A stretch of 34,634 nucleotides of DNA from an uncultured Bacteroidales bacterium (lineage in GTDB: Bacteria; Bacteroidota; Bacteroidia; Bacteroidales; Bacteroidaceae). The notes beneath the pieces are model-generated. The model was not told where the DNA came from. It searched no databases and saw only the letters and a list, made by a program, of their open reading frames with translations. The position numbers and the translations under genes are program-made. This document shows, piece by piece, positions 16,035 to 24,167 of the stretch; within the stretch, counting starts at the first letter, position 1; the number at the start of each line of letters is the position of its first letter. Location of the stretch: the NCBI GenBank assembly GCA_902799355.1, contig CADCAG010000042.1, forward strand, positions 1 through 34,634. The letters run 5' to 3'.

Positions 16035-16333
16035 TTGTGATAGAGACTGACAGACTGACAAAACCCCGATGCACAGGGCGTTTGCAGTCTTTTCGGAGAG
16101 TGTCAAGACTGACAGGAGACTGACAGCATTCATGCCCAATAATAGCTGTATTTATGCGCGTATTAGCTATAGAAACGGAAAATTCTCTAGAGAATTTTGG
16201 TCGTACACAGCTGATAATCGCAGAATTCTCTAGAGAATTTTACAGAGAGGGCTGTCAGTCTTGTCAGTCTCTAAACAGACTGTCAACAGACTGCAAACCC
16301 TTTGCAGATAGGGGTTTTGTCAGTCTGTCAGTC
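16035..16333. repeat. Inverted-repeat element 2
   Basis: The outermost 23 bp (16035-16057 and 16311-16333) are perfect inverted repeats containing two GACTGACA units (8-bp period) followed by AAAACCCC. Just inside each arm is a CCCTnTnnATnGGGG-like box. Further inside, GACTGACA-type units recur in inverted order (near 16105-16127 and 16252-16274). The centre carries two copies of the palindrome AATTCTCTAGAGAATT (16181 and 16224) and AGCT units at 16144, 16165 and 16209. No protein is encoded. Confidence 0.82.
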
Positions 16334-16350
16334 TTCAACACGTTTTTTAC

Positions 16351-16358
16351 TACCTTTG
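16351..16358 (+). promoter_or_regulatory. -7 box beside element 2
   Basis: TAccTTTG preceded by TTTTTTAC, much like 680-687 near element 1. No TTTG is found at the proper -33 distance. It would drive only the thioredoxin remnant that follows. Confidence 0.3.
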
Positions 16359-16363
16359 TGTAG

Positions 16364-16504
16364 AACACGGGACTAGAGAATCACTTCACCCTTGTCACTT
16401 GCATCCCTGAACTCATTCTTTTCGCACCAGACGGCACCATCCTCATTCGAGACAATCGCATTGATGCCATAGAGAAGAAGCTTGCAGAAGTCTTTTTTGA
16501 GTAA
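16364..16504 (+). pseudogene. C-terminal remnant of a TlpA-like thioredoxin-fold protein
   Basis: An uninterrupted 46-codon frame ending in TAA at 16502-16504 contains CIPELILFAPDGTILIRD and then a helix ending KKLAEVFFE. This matches the last strand pair and helix of TlpA/AhpC-like thiol-disulfide oxidoreductases (cis-proline loop IP, then LILFxPDGTI). The catalytic CxxC domain is absent and the frame opens right after a stop at 16361-16363, next to element 2. The upstream part was lost, possibly when element 2 arrived. No start codon is evident. Confidence 0.6.
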
Positions 16505-16532
16505 AATAAATAGATTATTCGGAATTATTTCT

Positions 16533-16540
16533 TAATTTTG
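16533..16540 (+). promoter_or_regulatory. -7 box of the metallo-beta-lactamase gene
   Basis: TAatTTTG followed by CAAACG fits the -7 consensus, 46 bp before the ATG. A clear TTTG at the -33 position is missing, so it may be weak or need an activator. Confidence 0.5.
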
Positions 16541-16586
16541 CAAACGAAGAAAAGAAACGAATAATTGGTATTAACACAAAAACCGA

Positions 16587-17348
16587 ATGAATATGAAAAA
16601 GATGGTAGCTTGTTTTCTGGCCTCTTTAGGGCTGAGTGTTGCTTGTGCACAGGGAAGTATGCCTGTCACGACAGAGGACTACGAAGTGGATGTGTTCAAG
16701 ACGAAGAGCGGCAAGACGGTAAAGTTCCACGCTCTGGTTCACGCCAGCATCCGCATGGAGTATGACGGCAAGGAGATAGAGATTGACCCTGTGACGAAGC
16801 TCGGCAACAAGACGATAAACTATAGTGCGATGCCCAAGGCCGACTACATCTTCATCACCCACGAGCATGGCGACCACTTCGACAAGGAGGCTATCAAGCA
16901 GCTGACGGGCGACAAGACGCAGCTGATCACCAACAAGCGCTGTGCAGACATGCTGGGCTATGGCAAGATGATGAGCAATGGTCAGCAGTCGACATTCAAA
17001 GACATCTCGGTAGAGGCCGTGCCTGCCTATAACACCACAGAGGGACGCACGCAGTTCCACCCGAAAGGACGCGACAACGGCTACATCCTGACCATCGACG
17101 GCCTGCGCATCTACATCGCTGGCGACACGGAGGACATCCCTGAGATGCAAAATATCAAAGACATCGACATCGCCTTCATGCCCTGCAACCAGCCATATAC
17201 GATGACCACCGAACAACTCGTCAAGGCTGCCAAGACCGTCAAGCCCAAGGTGCTCTTCCCCTATCACTACGGACAGACGGATGTGAAGGGTATACCGTCG
17301 CTGCTGAGGGATTGCGGCATCGACGTGAGAATCAGGCACTATGAATGA
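16587..17348 (+). CDS. Exported metallo-beta-lactamase-fold hydrolase
   Basis: A 253-residue protein with an N-terminal export signal (about residues 1-22, ending VACAQG). The metal-binding motif THEHGDHFD supplies H92, H94, D96 and H97; IAGDTED is a later metal ligand and PYHYG the final histidine. This pattern matches the UlaG-like/L-ascorbate-6-phosphate-lactonase-like branch, found here as a secreted form. The substrate is unknown. It overlaps the HAD phosphatase gene by 8 bp, so the pair is probably co-translated. Confidence 0.85.
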   Translation: MNMKKMVACFLASLGLSVACAQGSMPVTTEDYEVDVFKTKSGKTVKFHALVHASIRMEYDGKEIEIDPVTKLGNKTINYSAMPKADYIFITHEHGDHFDKEAIKQLTGDKTQLITNKRCADMLGYGKMMSNGQQSTFKDISVEAVPAYNTTEGRTQFHPKGRDNGYILTIDGLRIYIAGDTEDIPEMQNIKDIDIAFMPCNQPYTMTTEQLVKAAKTVKPKVLFPYHYGQTDVKGIPSLLRDCGIDVRIRHYE

Positions 17349-18138
17349 TATGACTGAAAGATACGCATTGTTTTTCGATATTGACGGTACGCTGGTGAGT
17401 TTTAAGACGCACGAGATACCGGATTCTACCATTCAGGCACTGGCACAAGCCAAGGCCAATGGTTCACGAGTATATATCGCCACAGGGCGCCCACCGGTTA
17501 TCCTCAATAACCTAGGAGCCATCGAGAACCTTATCGATGGCTATATCACGACCAACGGCGCGCTGTGTTTCGTTGGCGACGAGCTGGTGTGCTGTCAGCC
17601 GATTCCCCAAGAGGACGTGATGACCTGCGTGGAAGACGCGAAAGAGAAGGGATACAGCCTGATAGTGGTTGGCAGAAAGGACGTGGCGGTGCTTGACCCC
17701 ACGGGCGACGTAGACCGCATCTTCCGCCAGATGTTGGCCGTGAAGAACCTCGACCAGGCCTCACCACTCGACGTTGTGCTCCAGCAGGATATCCTCCAGC
17801 TGACACCTTTCTTCCCTGCCGACTACGAGCCGGAACTACTGGCCCGCATGCCCCAATGCGTCTCTGGACGCTGGCATCCAGAGTTCACCGACATCACGGC
17901 GAATGGTGCTGACAAAGGAAAGGGTATCGTCGCCATGGCCAGCCATGAGGGTTTCGATCCCAGTCGTACCATGGCCTTTGGTGATGGCGGCAACGACAGC
18001 TCTATGATTCTGCAGGCAGGCATCGGCATTGCCATGGGCAACGCCATCGATGCACTGAAGGAGCAGGCCGACTACGTCACCACGTCAGTAGATGACGACG
18101 GCATCCTCCATGCCCTCCGCCACTTCAACGTTATCTGA
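17341..18138 (+). CDS. Cof-type HAD-superfamily phosphatase
   Basis: A 265-residue cytosolic phosphatase. Motif I is FFDIDGTLVSF with nucleophile D13 and D15, an ATGRPP motif follows near 47, and motif IV is FGDGGNDSSM near 217. The long C2-type cap between motifs I and IV is typical of Cof/YbiV-type sugar-phosphate or nucleotide phosphatases. The specific substrate cannot be read. The start at 17341 overlaps the upstream gene; a second in-frame ATG at 17350 is also possible. The 3' end lies only 6 bp from the convergent receptor gene, with no terminator between them. Confidence 0.9.
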   Translation: MNDMTERYALFFDIDGTLVSFKTHEIPDSTIQALAQAKANGSRVYIATGRPPVILNNLGAIENLIDGYITTNGALCFVGDELVCCQPIPQEDVMTCVEDAKEKGYSLIVVGRKDVAVLDPTGDVDRIFRQMLAVKNLDQASPLDVVLQQDILQLTPFFPADYEPELLARMPQCVSGRWHPEFTDITANGADKGKGIVAMASHEGFDPSRTMAFGDGGNDSSMILQAGIGIAMGNAIDALKEQADYVTTSVDDDGILHALRHFNVI

Positions 18139-18144
18139 CGGGAA

Positions 18145-21033
18145 CTATCTGCGCTGGTCGCGGTTACCCCACTTCTTATCGTAACGCCCCTCAGTATCAA
18201 TCTTGCCACCAAACATATTCAGACGATAGCGGATATGGAGCATGGCATAGGAGTTGATGCTGTTATAGCGCGTGTCGCTACGACCTGTGGCGTTCACCCA
18301 GCGCTCGTAGTTAGACTGCTGACCTAACAGGTCGTAGAAGTTGAGGGCCACGATGAGCGACTTGCTCTTAAGGAAAGGTTTAGAAATCTGACCATTCCAA
18401 AGCAGTTCGTTGGTATTCATCGACGCATCGTTATAACCTCGGCGGCTACGCTCGTGCAGGTTCATGCTCACCTCGAAATCCCACGGCAGGCGCACCAGGA
18501 ACTGACCTCCATAGGTGAACTGCCACGTATTGAGGTCGGCACTGGGCTGTAGCTCGTTGCGCGAGTGCTGGTAGTTGACTTGTCCGTCGAGTGCCACCTC
18601 CAGCCAGTCGTTACGATAGCTGGCAGTGAGACGTTCGTTGACATTGGTCGTCTTCGTGGTGTTCTTAGCGGCATCAGCCTGTCGCTGGGCCACATAGCTG
18701 ACATAGTTGTTATAGCGCAGACGGGTGTCGGTGCCCACATTCCAGTGAGCAGCAGAGTCGAGGGCGGTATTCAGGGAGAAGCCGCCATTCAGATTCCAGT
18801 TGCCATTGATATTCTCAGGTTGCGAGATGCTACCACCTGTCTCCGGATTGTAACGCACCATATTAGAGATGCTGTTACGGATGTGGCGGTAGTTGACGTA
18901 GAAGACGACAGAGCGCTTGTATTTCTGGATGTAGTTCTTATAGTACACATTCAGCGAGTTGGTAAACTGTGGTTTCAAGCCAGGATTACCCTTGGTGATG
19001 TACAGCGGGTTAGAGTCGTCGGTGATGGCGAGCAACTGTGACATCTCCGGCTGACGGGTATCGCCACGATACTGTATCCAGATGTTCTCCTGGTCGCTGA
19101 ACTTATAGTGGAAATCGAAGGTAGGGGTGAGGTTCGTCACATTACGGACAGTGTCGACATAGACGCCACGATAGTCCTGAATGAAGTTGGACTGCTGGGG
19201 CTGTACCAGGAAACCCACATTGTAGTCGTATTCCTCCTGCTTATGACGCAGGGTGAGACGGATGTTGTGCGTGTAGTTCTTATATTCCGAATAGCGGCTG
19301 AGATTGCGATCCAGGTATGGATCAAGGGGCTCGAGGTCGCCAATCCAGGGGGCCCAGTCGCGATACTCTGCCTCGATATTGGCAAAGGGATTCACTGGCA
19401 AGCGGCTGAAGTCGTAGGTCTGACGGTCGCTCTTGTTCTCGTTATAGCGCAACTCATAGTTGGCCTGGAGATGGGCACCCTTCCAGAGCGGTTCGCTATA
19501 GAGGAAGCTCAGCACATAGCCCTTATTGTCTGAGGGGGTAGTGCTATAACGGGCTGTAAAATAGGTAGAGTCCTGACCTTGCTGGTTCTTGACACGGTGC
19601 AGGTAGACCTCATTGTTCGAGGCGTTACGGTTCTCGCTGTCGCCCATGCTGCCCTCGAAACGCAGCGTGACACTACGACCACGGGGATTCAGACGGCGAT
19701 AGAGCTGCAGCATAGCCCATGTATTCTTGTTCTCACCATACGTCAAGCTCTCACTACGGTTGTGGTTGACGATATAGGGGCCTAAGGGACCTGAGGGATC
19801 CAAGGAAGCCAACGGGTCGGCAGTATATTGATACGGATCGGCATCGAAGGTGGCACTAGCCGAAGTGGTGGTGCCGTCGTTGGTGCCGGTATTGCCATTA
19901 GCACGGAACAAGATGTTGGTCAGCGAGTCGGGTTTCCACTCCACACGCACATTGCCCCACCAGTTGTTGCTACGCGTCATGTTCTTAGAATAGCTGTTTG
20001 AGAAGGTGCGGTTCTTCTCGCTATAGAAACTCTCGCTGGCATTCTCATTGACGTTGTCGCCACCACGATGATTCCAGCGCAGGTTGGCATCCATCTTCAG
20101 CTTCTCACCATCATCGTAGTTCAGGTTGGCACCCAGCATCTTGCGGGCATTGAGGCCTCGACGGTTCCACCAGCCTGCATTCTCGTCCTTGTTATTGAAA
20201 TTGCCCAAGATGACCAAGCGCGTATTATCCGTAAAGCTACTGGCCATGCCGCGTGAGGCATAGCGGTGCTCCGTACCTCCGGCAATGTCGAGATTGGTCA
20301 TATAGCCACGGTTCATACCCTTCTTGATGGTAAAGTCGAGCACAGTCTCCTTCTCGCCATCATCAATACCCGTGATACGTGCCTGGTCGCTCTGCTGCTC
20401 ATAGAACTTCATGTTCTGGATGATGTTGAGAGGAATGTTCTTCAAGGCCGACTCCACGTCACCCAGCATAAACTCCTTGCCATCAAGCAGAATCTTCTTC
20501 ACTGCCCTACCATTGATGGTGATGTTGCCATCCTCGTCGACCTCGGCACCAGGAATGCGCTTGATGAGTTCCTCAATGGGCGACCCCTCGGGGGTGCGGT
20601 AGGCGTCAGGATTATATACTAAGGTATCCTTCTTGACGATGACCTGTGCAGCACGTCCTGTCACGACAGCTTCCTGCAGCATGACAGACTCTGACGACAT
20701 GAGCAGCGTGCCCAACTCCTGGCTCTGGTTGCGGCGTAGCGTCACCTCACGTTCAATGGTCTGGTAGCCTACAGACGATATTTTCAATTTGAAAATACCA
20801 TTCGTCGGTGCCTCCACAGAGAAGTTACCACGTAGGTCGGTGACAGTGCCACCCACAAAGGTGGAGTCACGCTGTCGAAAAAGTTGCACGGTAGCCTGAA
20901 CCATCGGTTCGTTGAGTTCTGCATCATACACATGACCACTCACGGTCAGTCCCTCATCTTCGCCAGATTGCGCCTTGATGCCTGTCACAGACAAAAGCAA
21001 AAAGGCCAGTGTCATCATTAATCTGATTGCCAT
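18145..21033 (-). CDS. Outer-membrane beta-barrel receptor (CarboxypepD_reg plus OMP_b-brl type)
   Basis: A 962-residue outer-membrane protein. Residues 1-21 form a signal peptide ending in KAQS. Residues about 29-110 are a carboxypeptidase-regulatory-like beta-sandwich (VSGHVYDAELNEPMVQATVQ, then GYQTIEREV). Residues about 118-250 resemble a TonB plug (VTGRAAQVIVKKDTLVYN, then RIPGAEVDEDGNITINGR and KKILLDGKEF). The rest is barrel, with many alternating aromatic strands and the C-terminal KWGNRDQRR. It lacks an obvious SusD partner, so a polysaccharide utilisation role is unlikely; the OMP_b-brl_3 group has poorly known ligands. A good promoter lies at 21093-21123. It is transcribed convergently with the HAD gene. 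Confidence 0.88.
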   Translation of the reverse strand: MAIRLMMTLAFLLLSVTGIKAQSGEDEGLTVSGHVYDAELNEPMVQATVQLFRQRDSTFVGGTVTDLRGNFSVEAPTNGIFKLKISSVGYQTIEREVTLRRNQSQELGTLLMSSESVMLQEAVVTGRAAQVIVKKDTLVYNPDAYRTPEGSPIEELIKRIPGAEVDEDGNITINGRAVKKILLDGKEFMLGDVESALKNIPLNIIQNMKFYEQQSDQARITGIDDGEKETVLDFTIKKGMNRGYMTNLDIAGGTEHRYASRGMASSFTDNTRLVILGNFNNKDENAGWWNRRGLNARKMLGANLNYDDGEKLKMDANLRWNHRGGDNVNENASESFYSEKNRTFSNSYSKNMTRSNNWWGNVRVEWKPDSLTNILFRANGNTGTNDGTTTSASATFDADPYQYTADPLASLDPSGPLGPYIVNHNRSESLTYGENKNTWAMLQLYRRLNPRGRSVTLRFEGSMGDSENRNASNNEVYLHRVKNQQGQDSTYFTARYSTTPSDNKGYVLSFLYSEPLWKGAHLQANYELRYNENKSDRQTYDFSRLPVNPFANIEAEYRDWAPWIGDLEPLDPYLDRNLSRYSEYKNYTHNIRLTLRHKQEEYDYNVGFLVQPQQSNFIQDYRGVYVDTVRNVTNLTPTFDFHYKFSDQENIWIQYRGDTRQPEMSQLLAITDDSNPLYITKGNPGLKPQFTNSLNVYYKNYIQKYKRSVVFYVNYRHIRNSISNMVRYNPETGGSISQPENINGNWNLNGGFSLNTALDSAAHWNVGTDTRLRYNNYVSYVAQRQADAAKNTTKTTNVNERLTASYRNDWLEVALDGQVNYQHSRNELQPSADLNTWQFTYGGQFLVRLPWDFEVSMNLHERSRRGYNDASMNTNELLWNGQISKPFLKSKSLIVALNFYDLLGQQSNYERWVNATGRSDTRYNSINSYAMLHIRYRLNMFGGKIDTEGRYDKKWGNRDQRR

Positions 21034-21092
21034 TTCTTGTTTTTGTGTTGTAATAATTTATATTTATAAATCCTCTGATTTAAAAGATTTTG

Positions 21093-21123
21093 CAAAGGTA
21101 GTGAATTATTACCGAACTACAAA
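21093..21123 (-). promoter_or_regulatory. Promoter of the outer-membrane receptor gene
   Basis: On the minus strand, TTTG (complement of 21120-21123) and TAccTTTG (complement of 21093-21100) are 19 bp apart. The leader to the ATG at 21033 is about 55 nt. Confidence 0.75.
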
Positions 21124-21165
21124 ATTTTCCTATTACTATTTATAATAAGGTATCTCTCCGTAGAG

Positions 21166-21200
21166 ACAAAAATGATGGGCTATCCTTGCGGACAGCCCAT
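21166..21200 (-). terminator. Intrinsic terminator of the ferredoxin gene
   Basis: On the minus strand ATGGGCTGTCC, loop GCAA, then GGATAGCCCAT forms a stem with one wobble pair, followed by CATTTTTG. It lies about 30 bp after the ferredoxin stop and ahead of the receptor promoter. Confidence 0.75.
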
Positions 21201-21232
21201 TCTCTTTAACCACATAAATTCAGCTCAACTGT

Positions 21233-21400
21233 TTAGGGAAGGCTGATAGCCTCTGACGGACAAACGTCAGCGCATGTGCCGCACTCTGTGCAAACATCGG
21301 GGTTGATAGAATACTTCTCGCCCTCAGAGATAGCTCCAGCGGGGCACTCATCGATACATGTACCGCATGCGATGCAGTCGTCACCAATTACGTATGCCAT
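21233..21400 (-). CDS. 2[4Fe-4S] ferredoxin, 55 residues
   Basis: A small cytosolic electron carrier. The translation shows two classical cluster motifs, CIACGTCIDECP (residues 9-20) and CTECGTCADVCP (residues 37-48), giving the full set of eight cysteines for two [4Fe-4S] clusters. Length and spacing match clostridial-type ferredoxins. The ATG complement lies at 21398-21400 and the stop at 21233-21235. A -7 box lies at 21448-21455, and a terminator follows the gene, so it is a single-gene transcript. It probably donates electrons to oxidoreductases or maturases; the partner is not visible here. Confidence 0.95.
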   Translation of the reverse strand: MAYVIGDDCIACGTCIDECPAGAISEGEKYSINPDVCTECGTCADVCPSEAISLP

Positions 21401-21447
21401 AATTTTAGTATTTGATTAGTTTATTAAAATAATTATTATTTGTGATG

Positions 21448-21486
21448 CAAAGGTAGATATTTTTTTTTGAATAATACCTACTTTTG
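21448..21486. promoter_or_regulatory. Divergent -7 boxes for the ferredoxin and porT
   Basis: The complement of 21448-21455 reads TAccTTTG (toward ferredoxin), and 21479-21486 reads TActTTTG (toward porT). Neither has a clean TTTG at 19-20 bp, and the two promoters overlap in their upstream parts, so they may compete. Confidence 0.45.
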
Positions 21487-21552
21487 ATGAGTTATTTTCA
21501 TAATTTATACTTAGTCGAAATAATAAATGGCGTCATCGTTGCGTTATAAGAG

Positions 21553-22305
21553 ATGCATATGAAACGACTAACTACCATCATCTTGGTCTGTCTCTGCTGG
21601 CTGACAGCTATGGCCCAGCAGGACCGACAAGTACAGCACAAACCATACATCGACCTGCGGCCGATGCACTTCGGCATATTGGTAGGCATGCACCTGCAGG
21701 ATCTCGAATTCGACGAGACCGGTCCTTTCCAGATGGAAGACGAGAACGGGACGATGCAACAATACCATATCATGTGTGATGCCGACCGCTGGGCAGCAGG
21801 TTTCTCGGTAGGTGTGTTGGGCGAGTTGCGCCTGACCAACAATTTCTCGCTACGCGTGACGCCCACCATGCACTTTGGTGCCAAGCACCTGACGCTGCTG
21901 AACATGAAGGAGAAGGACGAGACAGGGCAACTGACCAAAAAGACCCAGGACATGAAGAACACGTATGTCTCTCTGCCTGTAGACCTGAAGTTTGCCGCTC
22001 CACGCTGGAACAATATGCGTCCCTACGTGATGGCAGGTGTCAACGCCATGATGAACCTGACAAGTGGCGATCAGGACATGATACGTCTCAAGCGCTTCAA
22101 TACAATGGCAGAGATTGGTCTGGGTTGCGACTTCTACCTACCCTTCTTCAAGCTGATTCCAGAGTTGAAGTTCTGTTTCGGACTGGGCGACGTGCTGGAC
22201 AAGAACCATGTCAGCGAACTGCGGGACACCAACCTTCGCTCCTATGCCAGTTCGGTATGCGGTGCGCAGTCAAAGATGGTTGTCCTGACGTTCTATTTCG
22301 AATAA
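21553..22305 (+). CDS. porT: PorT-like outer-membrane protein of the type IX secretion system
   Basis: A 250-residue outer-membrane beta-barrel protein with a signal peptide of about 22 residues ending in AMAQQ. The early segment KPYIDLRPMHFGILVGMHLQ and the late YVMAGVNAMMNL and LIPELKFCFGLGDVL strands match the PorT family as I remember it, and the length is right. PorT is needed for type IX secretion and gliding in relatives such as Porphyromonas. Type IX-like C-terminal tails on the GH53 protein in this window are consistent with a working system. An in-frame second ATG (21559) could be the true start. A bidirectional terminator follows. Confidence 0.78.
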   Translation: MHMKRLTTIILVCLCWLTAMAQQDRQVQHKPYIDLRPMHFGILVGMHLQDLEFDETGPFQMEDENGTMQQYHIMCDADRWAAGFSVGVLGELRLTNNFSLRVTPTMHFGAKHLTLLNMKEKDETGQLTKKTQDMKNTYVSLPVDLKFAAPRWNNMRPYVMAGVNAMMNLTSGDQDMIRLKRFNTMAEIGLGCDFYLPFFKLIPELKFCFGLGDVLDKNHVSELRDTNLRSYASSVCGAQSKMVVLTFYFE

Positions 22306-22306
22306 C

Positions 22307-22336
22307 TAAAAAAGAGACCCGCGGGTCTCTTTTTTC
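22307..22336. terminator. Bidirectional intrinsic terminator
   Basis: AGAGACCC and GGGTCTCT pair perfectly around a GC centre. They are flanked by an A run on the left and a T run on the right, so the same hairpin can stop porT transcription and the convergent nucleotidase transcript. Confidence 0.9.
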
Positions 22337-22360
22337 TGTTGTCGACTGTTAGGCAATCGC

Positions 22361-23200
22361 TTATTTCAAATTAACAATCATCTTTCCAACAAAGACGGCC
22401 GACTTGCCGTTCTGGTCGACAGAGACAGGTTTGCCATCCATGTTGTTCCAGTGCTCCAGCACAGGCATGTAAGTGTGTGTGTGACCGCCCAGCACCAAGT
22501 CGATGTTGCGCGAGTTCTGAATCATATACTGGTCGTCCTCACCACGGTTGCTGTTCCATCCCAGATGGGAGATACAGATCACCATGTCACACTTTTTCTG
22601 CTCTTTCAGCATGGTAGCCGTTTCCAACGCCACCTTTCCTGGGTCGAGGTACTTGGCACCCACACAGTTCTTGTCGCTGACCAGTCCTTTCATTTTGGGA
22701 CAGACGGCAAAGACACCAATCTTCACGCCATTGCGTTTGATGACAATCCACGGCTTGGTGATGCCCTCCATCACCGTTCCCGTGAAGTCGTAGTTGGCAC
22801 AGAGAATGGGGAAAGTAGCCTTCTTGAACTGCTCCGCCATATTCTCCAGGCCGAAGTCGAACTCGTGGTTGCCAATGGTCGAGGCATCGATGCCCATCTG
22901 GTTCATCAGTCCTATCTCCACCTCTCCTTTGAACATGGTAAAGTAGGCTGATCCCTGCCAGAAGTCACCACTGTCGAAATACAACAGGTCAGGATGCTTC
23001 TGACGTTCCTCTTTGAGCATAGCAATGCGACGCAGGAAACCACCACGGCCTGCCTTCATCGTGTCCGGCAATTGGGGATTGATGGGGAAGATAGCCGAAT
23101 GGGTATCATTGGTATGCAGAATCACCAACTGCTTGGGTTTCTTGGCCTGACCACCGAGGGATACCAGCGCCAATAATATAATAAATAGGTACTTTTTCAT
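22361..23200 (-). CDS. 5'-nucleotidase metallophosphatase domain, exported separate protein
   Basis: A 279-residue periplasmic metallophosphoesterase with a signal peptide (1-19). It contains the five blocks of the UshA/5'-nucleotidase N-terminal domain: LHTNDTHSAI (D32, H34), YFDSGDFWQGSAY, TIGNHEFDFG, ISHLGWNSN and LGGHTHTY. It stops where a full-length enzyme would continue into the substrate-binding C-terminal domain. That domain is encoded by the gene immediately upstream on this strand. The two may assemble in trans. The gap between them holds TTAATGC repeats. Confidence 0.9.
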   Translation of the reverse strand: MKKYLFIILLALVSLGGQAKKPKQLVILHTNDTHSAIFPINPQLPDTMKAGRGGFLRRIAMLKEERQKHPDLLYFDSGDFWQGSAYFTMFKGEVEIGLMNQMGIDASTIGNHEFDFGLENMAEQFKKATFPILCANYDFTGTVMEGITKPWIVIKRNGVKIGVFAVCPKMKGLVSDKNCVGAKYLDPGKVALETATMLKEQKKCDMVICISHLGWNSNRGEDDQYMIQNSRNIDLVLGGHTHTYMPVLEHWNNMDGKPVSVDQNGKSAVFVGKMIVNLK

Positions 23201-23201
23201 A

Positions 23202-23229
23202 ATGCTTAATTCTTAATGCTTAATGCATA
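23202..23229. repeat. Short TTAATGC-type repeats between the nucleotidase genes
   Basis: Three overlapping units of the form AATGCTTAAT occupy the 32-bp gap and include the leader of the metallophosphatase gene. They are low-complexity repeats analogous to the 8-bp and 9-bp arrays elsewhere in the window. Confidence 0.55.
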
Positions 23230-23232
23230 ATT

Positions 23233-23997
23233 TTATTTTACGACTACGCGGCCCTCGATTTGGGCATCAACCTCCTTGCCCTGCTTCTGCATATAGCGGA
23301 AGTAGTTCATGATGACAAAGCGCGAGTTGTTACTGGCATCCTTGGGGGCATTGACGTCACGACACTTCTTCAGCGCCTCCAACTTATCGGTGCCTCCCAA
23401 CAGGTAGTCGATGGTGGTCAGACGATAGTTCTTGGCAGGGTCGATGGGTTCGCCATTGATGGTGGCACTCTCCAGACGTCCGTCCTTAGTAATCACCATT
23501 CGCACAGAACTGCTGACACCCTCGCCACCTACAGAGGCCATCTGTCCAAACAGCTCCAGCACCTCAGCACCTGTCAGAGTACCAAAGGCTATCTTGTTCT
23601 CAAACGGTGCTATGTCGAGCACATCGCCATAGGTTACGTCACCTTTGGGCAGGTCGGCACGAACACCACCCATATTATAAACACCAAAGTCGGGCTTCTC
23701 GTTATAGTCCTTAGAGGCCCATATCAGGACATCCGCCAGCAGGTTGCTCAGCGTGCCCTCAGGACGCTGGGCAGTCATGTAGTTAGCGGAGCGCCCCACC
23801 ACGGGGCCCATCACACTGTCTACCACGTGTTTATACGGTTTCAGGAAGTCGGCAGCCTTCTGGTCTGGCTGACTGTCATAGCGACTGTCTATCAGGATAC
23901 GGCTGCGCTGGATAGAAGCCACCCCATAGTGTGTCTTACATGCTGTGACAGCAAACGCCACAGCCACAAGCGACAATAATACAGTTTTTCTTTTCAT
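23233..23997 (-). CDS. 5'-nucleotidase C-terminal domain lipoprotein
   Basis: A 254-residue lipoprotein (signal with lipobox VTAC, lipidated C20) carrying only the 5_nucleotid_C domain: GRSANYMTAQRPEGTLSN (near 68-85), YNMGGVRADLPKGDVTYGDV (near 107-126) and FENKIAFGTLTGAEVLELF. It is the first gene of a two-gene unit, so the C-terminal domain is made before the catalytic domain of the next gene. In one-piece enzymes this domain binds the nucleotide base, so here it should anchor nucleotide recognition at the membrane. A promoter lies at 24020-24051. Confidence 0.9.
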   Translation of the reverse strand: MKRKTVLLSLVAVAFAVTACKTHYGVASIQRSRILIDSRYDSQPDQKAADFLKPYKHVVDSVMGPVVGRSANYMTAQRPEGTLSNLLADVLIWASKDYNEKPDFGVYNMGGVRADLPKGDVTYGDVLDIAPFENKIAFGTLTGAEVLELFGQMASVGGEGVSSSVRMVITKDGRLESATINGEPIDPAKNYRLTTIDYLLGGTDKLEALKKCRDVNAPKDASNNSRFVIMNYFRYMQKQGKEVDAQIEGRVVVK

Positions 23998-24019
23998 AGT
24001 ATTTAAGCGTTCTCAGCTG

Positions 24020-24051
24020 CAAATATACAACATTTCTCTCAATAACGCAAT
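24020..24051 (-). promoter_or_regulatory. Promoter of the split-nucleotidase unit
   Basis: On the minus strand, TAtaTTTG (complement of 24020-24027) with a TTG-type -33 (complement near 24048-24051) at 20 bp. The leader is about 15 nt. Confidence 0.6.
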
Positions 24052-24087
24052 TTTTTACAGCAGAAAATGATTATCTCATCTCAAAAA

Positions 24088-24162
24088 GACTAACAATTTT
24101 TGCATTGTTAGTCATTTTTTTATTTTTGTAAGTATGTGCAGCCCGCTTTTTTACTACCTTTG
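24088..24162 (+). promoter_or_regulatory. Operator-promoter of the kelch-AraC regulator
   Basis: CTAACAA (24090-24096), 8 bp, TTGTTAG (24105-24111), 14 bp, TTGTAAG (24126-24132), 22 bp, then the -7 box TAccTTTG (24155-24162). The first two half-sites extend to a perfect ten-base inverted repeat, GACTAACAAT/ATTGTTAGTC. There is no TTTG at -33, consistent with activator dependence. The same layout with identical spacing is at 25893-25965. Confidence 0.75.
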
Positions 24163-24167
24163 CAGTG

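Larger units (their letters stand above)
15912..16586. other. Non-coding region with repeats and a gene remnant
   Basis: No intact gene is visible. The stretch contains repeat box copy 2 with its hairpin (15927-16022), inverted-repeat element 2 (16035-16333), a promoter-like -7 box (16351-16358), the C-terminal remnant of a thioredoxin-like protein (16364-16504) and the promoter region of the metallo-beta-lactamase gene (16533-16540). Confidence 0.7.

Noticed and set aside
18136-18150. Terminator between the convergent HAD and receptor genes
   Set aside because: Only 6 bp separate the stops, and no stem with T-run is visible.
24088-24125. Hairpin before the regulator as an intrinsic terminator
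   Set aside because: It has a T-run, but the flanking genes are divergent so nothing needs ending here; identical half-site spacing at 25893 favours an operator.
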